35,788 nt of DNA from Chloroflexota bacterium. GTDB taxonomy: Bacteria; Chloroflexota; Anaerolineae; Aggregatilineales; Phototrophicaceae. A program made the position numbers and the translations under genes. This document shows positions 9,075 to 17,282 of the stretch, piece by piece. A model generated the notes under the pieces. It had not been told where the DNA came from and did not search any database. It worked only from the letters and a program-made list of their open reading frames with translations. The stretch lies in contig JAPOYU010000099.1 in the NCBI GenBank assembly GCA_026706395.1, forward strand, positions 9,177-44,964. The letters are read 5' to 3'. Every line of letters begins with the position of its first letter. Position 1 is the stretch's first letter.

Positions 9075-9872
9075 TTAATCACTGCTCCGCGGCTCATACT
9101 GCCGCTTGGCCAGCCGCGCCATCAGCCCCGGCGCCAGTAAGCCGCCCGCCAGCGCGAGACGATCGAACCAGCTAAGAATGACATGTCTTGGATTTCTCCC
9201 GGCCGCCTTTACAAGCGCCGCCGCCACTTCTTCCGCCGTCTTGGTCGGCAAGCGGCCGCGAACCTCCTGGCTCGAGCCCAAGCGATTCTGATTGAACTCC
9301 GTGACCGTGCGCCCGACCAGCACATCGGTCACGCTGATGTTGTCTTCTTCCAATTCGGGGCGCAGCGACCCGGCCAGGCTGGACACAAAAGCCTTGCTCG
9401 CCGCGTATGTAGCGGTGTAGGGCGTGTGTATCCCCGCGACGATCGACGAAATAATCAGGATCCGCCCGCCGCCATTTCGCCGCATGGCCGGCGCACAGGC
9501 GCGCACGCTGTGCAGCAGGCCATCGATATTCGTCCGCAGCACCGTCTCCACATGCTCCCACTCGGCATCGACCAAGGTCCCATGCTGGCCGATGCCGGCA
9601 TTGGCGACGAGAACATCCAGCCGCCCAAAGCGTTCCAGCGTTCGCTCGACCGCCAGGGCCACATCGTCAGCCCGCCGAACATCACCGACGGCGGCGAGGA
9701 AGTCGCCATGTGGCGAGGGCAGGGCGTCGATTTCGTCTTGCAGATTAGACAGCCGCTCCGCCCGCCGCGCCAGGCCGCAGACTGCGTAACCGGCTCGCGC
9801 GAATGCCAGCGCCGCCGCCCAGCCGATCCCGCTCGACGCGCCGGTGATGAAGACCACAGGATTCGTCGTCAT
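9075..9872 (-). CDS. Short-chain dehydrogenase/reductase (classical SDR)
   Basis: An NAD(P)-dependent oxidoreductase of 265 residues. The cofactor-binding TGASSGIG is at residues 10-17, NAG at 91-93, the catalytic Ser is within IISS (142-143), and YAASK gives Tyr156 and Lys160. These are the classical SDR active-site residues at normal spacing. The C-terminal stretch (LAGGLLAPGLMARL) is hydrophobic and may form a membrane-associating helix, as in several SDRs acting on lipids or acyl groups. The substrate is unknown. It is followed by ybaK 39 nt downstream. Confidence 0.9.
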   Translation of the reverse strand: MTTNPVVFITGASSGIGWAAALAFARAGYAVCGLARRAERLSNLQDEIDALPSPHGDFLAAVGDVRRADDVALAVERTLERFGRLDVLVANAGIGQHGTLVDAEWEHVETVLRTNIDGLLHSVRACAPAMRRNGGGRILIISSIVAGIHTPYTATYAASKAFVSSLAGSLRPELEEDNISVTDVLVGRTVTEFNQNRLGSSQEVRGRLPTKTAEEVAAALVKAAGRNPRHVILSWFDRLALAGGLLAPGLMARLAKRQYEPRSSD

Positions 9873-9955
9873 CTCAATATCACAAGCCAGAGGTCTGATG
9901 TGCGAGTTTCGTTGTCATAGTTGTCCGCTTACTGCCCCCGAAAATCCGCAAATCG

Positions 9956-9980
9956 TTTCTCTGTGTCTCTGTGGTGAAAA
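9956..9980 (+). repeat. Dispersed CTCTGTG-type heptad repeat, copy 2
   Basis: tttctctgtgtctctgtgg followed by tgaaaa lies in the short gap between the SDR start and the mutase stop. It is the same motif as copy 1 with one heptad fewer. Confidence 0.6.
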
Positions 9981-9997
9981 ACCTGGACTTTGCCCCC

Positions 9998-11680
9998 TCA
10001 GACAATCAGCGGCTCCTCATACAGCCCAAACACATCCCGCATCACATCGACCGTCTCGCCCAGCGTGGCATCGGCTTCGGCACATTCGATCAGATAGGGC
10101 ATCACATTCTCGTCCCCCGCGCAAGCTTCGCGCAGCGCACTCAGCGCCCGCGCCGTCCGCTCGTTGTTCCGCTCCCGCCGCAATCGAGCCAGCCGCGCCG
10201 CCTGCCGCTCATAGCCCTGTGGATCCATCTTCAGGATGGGAATGCGCATTTCCTCATCTTCCTCCACATGCACATTCACGCCGACGATGCCGCGCTCGCC
10301 GGTTTCGATTTCCCGCGTCTGCCGATAACTCGCATCAGCGATCTCACTCTGAAAGAAACCCGCCTCCAATGCTGGCAAGACGCCGCCCAAAGCCTCCACA
10401 CGTTGGAAGGCGTCGCGCGCCTCCGCCTCGAGCGCGTCCGTCAACGCTTCGATGAAGTAGCTGCCGCCTAGCGGATCGACCGTGTTCGCCACGCCGCTTT
10501 CTTCCAGAATAACCTGCTGTGTGCGCATCGCCAGCTTGACCGCCTGCTCCGATGGCAGCGCCAGCGCCTCATCCATGCTGTTGGTATGCAGCGACTGCGC
10601 CCCGCCCAACACACCGGCCAGCGCCTGCAGCGCCACCCGAATCAGATTCACCTCCGGTTGTTGCGCTGTCAGGCTGACGCCGGCTGTTTGGGCGTGGAAG
10701 CGCATCAGCCAACTGCGCGGGTCCTTCGCGCCGAATTCTTCCCGCATCAGCCGCGCCCATAAGCGCCGGGCCGCGCGATACTTCGCGATCTCTTCGAAAA
10801 AGTCATTATGCGCGTTGAAAAAGAAGCTGATCCGCGGCGCGAATTCGTCAATATCCAGCCCGCGCGCTAAAGCCCAGCGCAGATATTCCCTGCCCGCCAA
10901 TAGCGTAAACGCCAACTCTTGCCCCGCCGTGCTGCCCGCCTCGCGAATGTGGTAGCCGCTGACGCTGATGCTGTTCCAATTCGGCAGGCGCCGCGCCGCA
11001 TACTCGATCGTGTCCGTCACCAGCCGCATCGCTGGCTCCGGCGGGAAGATGTACTCCTTCTGCGCGATATACTCTTTCAGGATGTCGTTCTGCAGGGTCC
11101 CGCGCAGCGCCGTCAGCGGCAGGCCCTGTCGCTTCGCCGCCACGATGTAATAAGCCCAGATGATCGCCGCCGGCCCATTGATCGTCAGGCTTGTCGAAAT
11201 CTTGTCCAGGGGAATACCGGCAAAGAGCAGCTCCATATCACGCAGGCAGCTGACCGCCACGCCGCATTTGCCGAACTCGCCCAGCGCTTCCGGCGCATCG
11301 CTGTCATAGCCCATCAGCGTCGGCAGATCGAAAGCGACTGACAAGCCCATATTGCCCGCCTCGAACAAATACTTATAGCGGGCGTTGGTCTCTTCGGCGC
11401 TGCCGAATCCGGCGAAGATGCGCATCGTCCAGGGTTTGCCCCGATATCCCGTCGCATGTAGGCCGCGCGTGTACGGATAGTCCCCAGGATTCGCCAAGTC
11501 ACGCTCATAATCCAGCTCAGCGATGTCCAGCGGCGTATACAGCCGTTCGATCGGCCGCCCGGATAGGCTCCTGAAGCCCTCCCGCCGCTCGGGGCGCTTC
11601 GCCAAGCTCGGATTCAGCACATCGCTTTCCCAGCGCTTTATGTAGTCGCGCACACGATCGGGCGCTTTGCTGTCCGTCAT
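9998..11680 (-). CDS. mcmA: Methylmalonyl-CoA mutase family protein, catalytic large subunit
   Basis: The catalytic TIM-barrel chain of an adenosylcobalamin-dependent acyl-CoA mutase. It most likely interconverts (R)-methylmalonyl-CoA and succinyl-CoA. The frame is open upstream, but [18 protein letters not shown] with a GGGAG Shine-Dalgarno just before it is chosen as start. Diagnostic segments are [71 protein letters not shown] and [22 protein letters not shown]. At 560 residues it lacks the C-terminal B12-binding domain (DxHxxG), so it needs a separate B12-binding subunit, which is not in the window. Isobutyryl- or ethylmalonyl-CoA mutase activity cannot be fully excluded. The biotin carboxylase and epimerase genes nearby favour the methylmalonyl role. 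Confidence 0.9.
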   Translation of the reverse strand: MTDSKAPDRVRDYIKRWESDVLNPSLAKRPERREGFRSLSGRPIERLYTPLDIAELDYERDLANPGDYPYTRGLHATGYRGKPWTMRIFAGFGSAEETNARYKYLFEAGNMGLSVAFDLPTLMGYDSDAPEALGEFGKCGVAVSCLRDMELLFAGIPLDKISTSLTINGPAAIIWAYYIVAAKRQGLPLTALRGTLQNDILKEYIAQKEYIFPPEPAMRLVTDTIEYAARRLPNWNSISVSGYHIREAGSTAGQELAFTLLAGREYLRWALARGLDIDEFAPRISFFFNAHNDFFEEIAKYRAARRLWARLMREEFGAKDPRSWLMRFHAQTAGVSLTAQQPEVNLIRVALQALAGVLGGAQSLHTNSMDEALALPSEQAVKLAMRTQQVILEESGVANTVDPLGGSYFIEALTDALEAEARDAFQRVEALGGVLPALEAGFFQSEIADASYRQTREIETGERGIVGVNVHVEEDEEMRIPILKMDPQGYERQAARLARLRRERNNERTARALSALREACAGDENVMPYLIECAEADATLGETVDVMRDVFGLYEEPLIV

Positions 11681-11709
11681 AGGTCCGTCTCCCTCGCCGC
11701 AACAGCCAC

Positions 11710-11718
11710 AGTATAGCA
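11710..11718 (-). promoter_or_regulatory. Extended -10 promoter for the mutase gene
   Basis: On the minus strand TGCTATACT (TG plus a TATACT -10) lies about 30 nt upstream of the chosen ATG, just before the GGGAG ribosome site. No convincing -35 is present. The form closely resembles the dnaE extended -10. Confidence 0.45.
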
Positions 11719-11778
11719 CCGACGGCTGATATCCCTTGAGTTCGAATCGACGCGCCGGACGACGGCTCGCGCAGATAT

Positions 11779-11807
11779 TTGACGACAAATTCCCGATTCG
11801 GTAACAT
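11779..11807 (+). promoter_or_regulatory. Candidate sigma-70 promoter for the CHAD gene
   Basis: TTGACG (11779-11784), a 17-nt spacer and TAACAT (11802-11807) point toward the CHAD gene, in the divergent gap with the mutase. The predicted leader is about 80 nt. Confidence 0.35.
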
Positions 11808-11897
11808 ATTTGCACAAAATACTTCCGGTGAAATACTCAAGACGACGGCGGTACGTAGGCTTCCGAATTGGTTTGAAAACAGCATTCAGGTTTGAAA

Positions 11898-12839
11898 ATG
11901 ACCAGTGCAGACGGTTCTGTCGATAAGACTGCAATCCTCCCCACCGACCCGGTGGCCGAGGCCGGGCGCAAGGTCTTCGCGGGGCAGATCCGCCGTATGC
12001 AACGGCAGGAGGCCGGCAGCCGAACCGGCGAAGACATCGAATCTGTACACCGTATGCGCGTCGCGATCCGCCGCATGCGCAGCCTGCTGAAACTGTTGCC
12101 CGACTTCTATCGAGTTGGGACGGTAAGCAAAATCGAAGGCGGCTTGCGCGAAATCGCCCGCGCCCTTGGCCGCATCCGTGACCTTGATGTCCTCATTCTC
12201 GACCTGGAAAATTTCTCTGCAACCCAGCCGCCCGAGCAGCAAGCGCAGATTCTATCGGTCATCGACCGGCTCGACCAGCGCCGCGACAACCGCCGCAAAC
12301 GCCTGAACGCGCTTTTCGATTCCAAAGGCTACGCTCGCTTCCTGCGTCAGTTGAGCCGCTTCGGCAAGACACCGGGCCGGGGCGCCCGTCGTATCAAGCG
12401 CCGCCGCGCGCCTCATCAATTGCGGCACGTCTTGCCTCTCCTTCTTCACCAGCGCATGGCGCGGGTCAAAGCCTACGATACTGTCCTGCCCTCATCCGAC
12501 ATTAATGATTTGCATGAGTTGCGCGTCGAGTTCAAGCAATTGCGTTATGCTGTGGAGTTTTTCGAGCCCGTGCTTGGCTCATCGGCGGGCCGCTTCTTGA
12601 GGTCGGTCAAGGCGATGCAGGACTTCCTTGGTCGCATTCAGGATATCTCCGTCTTTATGGAGGCGGTCAGCCGCCTTAAAAGGTTGACGCCGGAACAAGC
12701 CGCAGCGCTTGAAAGTTACCGCGAAGCGCGCAAAGCCGAGCAGGATCGTCTGCGCGACCAGTTTGAGGAGATTTGGACGCGCTTCAACAACCGCGCGACG
12801 CAGCGACTGTTTTCTGATTCGCTATTAGTTCTGCGCTAA
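11898..12839 (+). CDS. CHAD domain protein
   Basis: CHAD (conserved histidine alpha-helical domain) proteins are all-helical, bind inorganic polyphosphate and are often associated with CYTH-family triphosphatases. Two homologous halves are visible, each with the hallmark pattern: VHRMRVAIRRMRSLLKLLPDFY in the first and LHELRVEFKQLRYAVEFF in the second. Helices such as LRSVKAMQDFLGRIQDISVF and many basic residues also fit. The ATG at 11898 is preferred over an in-frame TTG two codons earlier because an AGG lies 7-8 nt upstream. The protein has about 313 residues. It has no CYTH domain of its own, but a separate CYTH gene lies at 20779-21375. Its end is 1 nt from the end of the convergent membrane-protein gene. 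Confidence 0.88.
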   Translation: MTSADGSVDKTAILPTDPVAEAGRKVFAGQIRRMQRQEAGSRTGEDIESVHRMRVAIRRMRSLLKLLPDFYRVGTVSKIEGGLREIARALGRIRDLDVLILDLENFSATQPPEQQAQILSVIDRLDQRRDNRRKRLNALFDSKGYARFLRQLSRFGKTPGRGARRIKRRRAPHQLRHVLPLLLHQRMARVKAYDTVLPSSDINDLHELRVEFKQLRYAVEFFEPVLGSSAGRFLRSVKAMQDFLGRIQDISVFMEAVSRLKRLTPEQAAALESYREARKAEQDRLRDQFEEIWTRFNNRATQRLFSDSLLVLR

Positions 12840-12840
12840 C

Positions 12841-15345
12841 TCAAGACCACAGATAATACGTGCCCGGCAGCCTATAAAACTCGCCGGCGGCCATGTCGTC
12901 TACCGCGAGCGGCAAGTAGATCGCCTTCTCGCGGTCCCAAACGCCGAGCCAAAACGTGAAACCGTCGCCGTCAAAATCGGTCTCCTTGTCTACTTTGAGG
13001 ATCTGCCGATCGTTGATGAATTCGCCCGTCTGCCAAAGTGGTGTCCGGTATTCGCCATGTCCATGAGGCGTCGCAAAGAAGCGCCATTCGAAAGCAAAAT
13101 CGCCGTTAGCATATCTAAGCTGCAGCACAAATTCATAATTCCGCGTCAGCGGCTGCAATGCCTGCCAGGTCGGCTCAAAAGTGAGAGGCATGTCCTCATG
13201 AAAGGCCTGCGGATGTAGGCCCTCGGGATACAGGCGAAGACGACCGTCAAAAATGATCTTCTCTAATTCATCTTTTCGCGTCGCAAATCGCGCTGGCAGT
13301 TGCCACCGCCGCTGAATTTCGCCAACTTGATACAACTCATAGCTGAATACGCCATGGTAATGCGACCGCACTTTCTCGAAGAGTTCGTGCCGGCCCAGGG
13401 CGGCGACCAACTGCGTCTTTTCAGGGGCGATCCCCGCGTCCAGATAGGCCTCCCGCGCCTTCGCCCCATAAATGACATGCGTCGCGCCTGTTGTCTCAAG
13501 CTCGTCGAGCCTGGTCAGAAGGGCGTCGTTGATTTGCATTTGCGGGAAAAAGAAGGGCAGACGCTCTTCACCTGGCGCTACGATGACGACTTCCGTCTCG
13601 TTTTCGCGGACGTAGTCTTGCAGACCTAACACGACCTGCATCAAGGAGGGATTGTAGACCTGGTATTTTTCAAAATCGCTAGCGAGATCGTCACGCAGCA
13701 GCCAGACGGAGGACCAACTTATATTCGTCATAACGGCGATCAATCCCGGCATACATATCAGCGCAAGGCAAAGATGATACGCTCGCCGCCGTCCATTACC
13801 CCAATTCCGCAGTCGGTCCCGTTCAAATATCTGCCCCAAGGCAATTGCGATCGGCAGACATAACAAGGGCAGGATCGCGAAGCCCAGCCGAAAGTGATAG
13901 CTGTAGGAGAAGAAGAAGGTAAGAAAATACGGCAGCGCCAGCAGCAGCGACCATGCGCCGATGCAGAAGAGTTGCGCCGTCTCAGGATCAACCGCAGAGC
14001 TCCGTACCCGGCGCAAACTGTAACCGGCCATGGCAAGACCGGCGAGCATCAGCAGCGCTTCCCCCGGCTGAACGAAACTCACTGGCGGGTCGACCCGCGC
14101 CGGGAACAGCGTCGAATTTGACGCCAGCGCGCCGGCCAGCAGCAGCAGCAATCCCGTCGTGCCCAGCGCCTTCTCGCCTCCGCTCAACTTGCGCCTAAGC
14201 GCCACAGCCAGCCAGGCGACCCCAACGGCAGCGATCAAGGGCGCCAGGTAATCTCCGCTGCGCAGCGCCCGCGTCAACCAAACCGCCTTGGGCAATGTGA
14301 CCGCCTCATGACCCAGCAGCAGGTTGCGGATGTACCAGATCGCTCCGAGCGGCAAACAGGCCAGCCCAGTCCACAATGCCACCTGGAAGCGCGGCAGCCA
14401 GCGCTGCGGATCCAGCCTCGTCCGCAGCAGTTCCACCGTGAATAGCAGCAGGACGCCCCAGACGAAAGCGCCGGCGGTCGGTTTGCTAAACAAGGCGATG
14501 CCCAGCAACACACCCGCCAGAATCGCATAATGTCGCCGTCGCCCGGCGTCATCCCGCTCGCGCCAGGAGCTCAGGAAGAACATGGCTGCCAGCGTGAAAC
14601 TGAATGTCAGGGGAATCTCCAGGTCGCCACGGTAAGCCCACTGCCCGACGTAGGGATGCAGGCTCCAGAGCGCTGCTGTGATCAAGCCGACCCGACGGCT
14701 GACCAGCCGCTGTCCCAGCAGATACGCCGCCAGGATGCTCCCAATGTGCATAAGCGGCAAGATCATGCGCGCCGCATGATCATTAACTGTGCCGATTAGT
14801 GTCTGTACATAGGCGAACTGCAGCGACAAAAATGGTGGGTAATAGCCGATCGAGTCCGGGATCAATCCTTCGAGAAAATACAGCCGCCCCTGATAGCCGT
14901 ATACCCAGAGCGCGTCGTAGGCGGTAAAGGGGAAATATGCAGTGTGAATCCAGCGCAGTAAGATTGCGGCAGAGATCAAGGCGATGACAAGCTTTTCGTC
15001 GAAAGCAAGCGGTTGCGGCGGATTGACGCCGCCGTCAGATCCGTTTCGCTTTCGCCAGGCGATCGTCGCGCCAGCCATACCGATGATCGCGCTGCCAGTG
15101 ATGATCCACTCCGCCGTCAGCAGCCGCAGGTCCAACTGCGCGCCGAGGACGCCCAGAACTAGCATCCAGGCGGTTATCCAAGCCGGTCCCAGCGCCAAAG
15201 CCAGCGCAGCGACCATTGGGTACGAGCGCCACTCCCGTCGTGAAAGCGCGGCCAAAGCCCAAGGCAAGCCCACCGCCGCCAACATCCACAAGCAAGGCAG
15301 CAGCCCCGGCAGCGATTCGTCAATCCAGTAAAGCGAGACCATCAA
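12841..15345 (-). CDS. Multi-pass membrane protein, GT-C / PMT-type glycosyltransferase-like, with C-terminal soluble domain
   Basis: A predicted integral membrane protein of 834 residues. About 560 N-terminal residues hold many hydrophobic helices. A charged first extracytoplasmic-type loop (FTAYDALWVYGYQGRLYFLEG) is followed by YYPPFLSLQFAY. The arrangement resembles GT-C glycosyltransferases of the dolichyl-phosphate-mannose or ArnT-like type, which transfer sugars from lipid carriers. The last 270 residues are non-membrane and mixed alpha/beta, with a domain ending in WRFFATPHGHGEYRTPLWQTGEF and GDGFTFWLGVWDREK. Donor and acceptor are unknown. Its start overlaps the upstream membrane-protein gene by 26 nt, so the two are very likely one operon and a functional pair. 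Confidence 0.7.
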   Translation of the reverse strand: MMVSLYWIDESLPGLLPCLWMLAAVGLPWALAALSRREWRSYPMVAALALALGPAWITAWMLVLGVLGAQLDLRLLTAEWIITGSAIIGMAGATIAWRKRNGSDGGVNPPQPLAFDEKLVIALISAAILLRWIHTAYFPFTAYDALWVYGYQGRLYFLEGLIPDSIGYYPPFLSLQFAYVQTLIGTVNDHAARMILPLMHIGSILAAYLLGQRLVSRRVGLITAALWSLHPYVGQWAYRGDLEIPLTFSFTLAAMFFLSSWRERDDAGRRRHYAILAGVLLGIALFSKPTAGAFVWGVLLLFTVELLRTRLDPQRWLPRFQVALWTGLACLPLGAIWYIRNLLLGHEAVTLPKAVWLTRALRSGDYLAPLIAAVGVAWLAVALRRKLSGGEKALGTTGLLLLLAGALASNSTLFPARVDPPVSFVQPGEALLMLAGLAMAGYSLRRVRSSAVDPETAQLFCIGAWSLLLALPYFLTFFFSYSYHFRLGFAILPLLCLPIAIALGQIFERDRLRNWGNGRRRAYHLCLALICMPGLIAVMTNISWSSVWLLRDDLASDFEKYQVYNPSLMQVVLGLQDYVRENETEVVIVAPGEERLPFFFPQMQINDALLTRLDELETTGATHVIYGAKAREAYLDAGIAPEKTQLVAALGRHELFEKVRSHYHGVFSYELYQVGEIQRRWQLPARFATRKDELEKIIFDGRLRLYPEGLHPQAFHEDMPLTFEPTWQALQPLTRNYEFVLQLRYANGDFAFEWRFFATPHGHGEYRTPLWQTGEFINDRQILKVDKETDFDGDGFTFWLGVWDREKAIYLPLAVDDMAAGEFYRLPGTYYLWS

Positions 15346-16675
15346 CTCCAGCGTCGGGCTCTCTAATCAGCGACCGAGCCAGTATCGTCAGCGCATAAGA
15401 CACCAGCAATATCACGGCGGGAAGCAGCGGCAGATAATAGCGTGCCCAGGGCAAGGGAGTCAGCCAAAGCGCCGCCAGCGCCGAGCCGATTATCCAAATG
15501 AAAACCAGCCAGCGCGCCTCCCGCGAAATGGCCTGATCGCGCGCGAGCTTCAGCGCGCCATAAAGGGCCAGCAGCAGACTTATTAGTCCCAGCCGACCTG
15601 AGCTGCCGATGAATAGCAGCCCGGAAAGCCAAGACCCCTCGTAGGCCCCGATCTGCGCCGTGATCACATCGTAATCCTCCCAGCGTGATACTTCAAAGTA
15701 TTGGCGCGCGCCGACAAACGCAAACTGGAAGAAGCCGGCAACTTGGTCAGTGAAGGAATTGTAGCCACCGAATATATCAACTTGATCTTGTAGCAGTCCC
15801 TGGCGCAATTCGACAATCAACGGCGCCACTTCCATCGGATTGCGCCACCAGGCCGGATTCAGAAGCAGAAACACGATGACGGTGATGATGCCGGCCAAGG
15901 CGATTCCAATCAGGTCTCGGGCGGACCGCTGGAAGTCGCGGCCGCGCTTTTGCGCCAACTGCCAAACGGGACGCCGCGCGCAAGCCAGGAATACCAGCGC
16001 GCAGACTATCACATTGGGATGCTTTGCGGCGATGGCGAATCCAGCGCTGATGCCCAGCAGCGCATAAGTCCGCCAGCGCTGCTCTTGCAGCAGCCAGGCA
16101 GCGGCGAGCAGAACAAGCATGAGACCGAGGATGTGGCTGCCTTCCATCATGGCGCGCCGCCCGTTGATGAGCATATTCGGGTGCAGCGCAAACAGCGCGC
16201 TAGCCAGAAAGGCGTTCGGACGGTTAACGGTCATCTTGACGAATTGGAAGAAGGCGGCCGCCGCCAGCGCCAGTTGAATCGCGGAAGCCAGGCGCGCCTG
16301 CCGCAGCAGCTCGCCATCGGGTATCGCGCCACGCGCCACGTTGGAGTCGTAGTCCCGTCCCCAATTCCAGTTTCGGTTCAAATCTCGCGGCCCGAAACCG
16401 TTCAGCCATTGCAGCCCGCCATAGACCATCTTCGAAACTGTGCCATTCAGAAGTCGCAAATGCTGTTCATGAGGATTGACCGCCCACGACTCGTCGTAAA
16501 GGACCTTGGCCAGGTCCCCTTCGACGAAGATATAGTGAAAATCGCGCCCCATGATCATCAGCGTGGATTCATCGCCATGGAAGGGAATGATGGCGGCGCC
16601 GGCTGTGATGTACAAGGCGAGGCAGCCCAGCCACAGCGCGTCAACCCAGCCGGGAAGTCTATCCAGCGTCGGCAT
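15320..16675 (-). CDS. Multi-pass membrane protein, GT-C / PMT-type glycosyltransferase-like
   Basis: A 451-residue polytopic membrane protein. After an N-terminal hydrophobic helix it has FHGDESTLMIMGRDFHYIF, an acidic first-loop motif typical of GT39/ArnT-like GT-C enzymes, where an Asp or Glu near the membrane is catalytic. A long soluble loop (about residues 45-125, rich in Asn, Asp and Trp) comes next, then about nine helices, including LFALHPNMLINGRRAMMEGSHILGLMLVLLAAAW. It likely transfers a sugar from a polyprenyl-linked donor in the membrane, but the substrate is unknown. It overlaps the next membrane-protein gene by 26 nt and starts 100 nt after the biotin-carrier stop, so it could be read from the carboxylase operon or from its own promoter. 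Confidence 0.75.
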   Translation of the reverse strand: MPTLDRLPGWVDALWLGCLALYITAGAAIIPFHGDESTLMIMGRDFHYIFVEGDLAKVLYDESWAVNPHEQHLRLLNGTVSKMVYGGLQWLNGFGPRDLNRNWNWGRDYDSNVARGAIPDGELLRQARLASAIQLALAAAAFFQFVKMTVNRPNAFLASALFALHPNMLINGRRAMMEGSHILGLMLVLLAAAWLLQEQRWRTYALLGISAGFAIAAKHPNVIVCALVFLACARRPVWQLAQKRGRDFQRSARDLIGIALAGIITVIVFLLLNPAWWRNPMEVAPLIVELRQGLLQDQVDIFGGYNSFTDQVAGFFQFAFVGARQYFEVSRWEDYDVITAQIGAYEGSWLSGLLFIGSSGRLGLISLLLALYGALKLARDQAISREARWLVFIWIIGSALAALWLTPLPWARYYLPLLPAVILLVSYALTILARSLIREPDAGVDGLALLD

Positions 16676-16775
16676 GCTCTGTCCGATGTTCCTTGGCGAC
16701 CGTCACAACACTTAAGATTGTAGGATTATTTCGCGTCAAGAGAAAACCAGGCGCGGGGCAAATTCGCCTCGCGAA

Positions 16776-17282
16776 CTAACTTTCCTGCGCCAGCGCTTTA
16801 ATCTCCACCAGCAGATCGTTCTTGTCCACCGCTTGACCCGATTCAACATGTATTGCGCTCACCAAGCCATCGGTCGGCGACTTCAATTCATTCTGCATCT
16901 TCATCGATTCCAGGATGATCAAGGTATCGCCCTGCGATACCGCCGCTCCTTGTTCCGTTGTGACTTCGACGATCAGCCCGGGCATGGGCGCGTGCACTTC
17001 GCCCGAACCGCTTGCTTGCACGCCGCGCCGCTGCATCATCAGCATCGCCCGTTCGTCAAGCACCCGCGTTTCGAACAAGCGGCCGGTCATCATCACGGCG
17101 ATCTTGTCTTCATCATCATCTATAACCGCTTCGAAGGATCGATTCTCAGTAATCACTGAAAACAGCGAGCCGCCAAGATTCAGGAAGTCGACATCACGCG
17201 CTTCGCCATTCACCAATACGCTGCCGGCATTGTCGATCTCGATCTCGTAGCGTTGATCGTTGATGATGGCGACGTACTTCAT
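16776..17282 (-). CDS. Biotin carboxyl carrier protein subunit of acyl-CoA carboxylase
   Basis: This subunit carries the biotin that shuttles CO2 between the biotin carboxylase and carboxyltransferase subunits. The longer open frame extends into accC, but the gene starts at ATG 17282-17280, which overlaps the accC stop in an ATGA arrangement and indicates translational coupling. Its 168 residues hold an N-terminal beta-rich region (KYVAIINDQRYEIEIDNAG), a linker and a C-terminal biotinyl domain starting at HAPMPGLIVEV. The biotin lysine is K128 in ESMKMQ. The layout resembles the carrier portion of propionyl-CoA carboxylase alpha chains split off as a separate gene. It is the last gene of the carboxylase operon. 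Confidence 0.92.
   Translation of the reverse strand: MKYVAIINDQRYEIEIDNAGSVLVNGEARDVDFLNLGGSLFSVITENRSFEAVIDDDEDKIAVMMTGRLFETRVLDERAMLMMQRRGVQASGSGEVHAPMPGLIVEVTTEQGAAVSQGDTLIILESMKMQNELKSPTDGLVSAIHVESGQAVDKNDLLVEIKALAQES

Noticed and set aside
16718..16740. TTGACG and TACAAT on the minus strand as a promoter for the membrane-protein operon
   Set aside because: The spacing is only 11 nt, and no -35 of quality lies 17 nt from the TACAAT.
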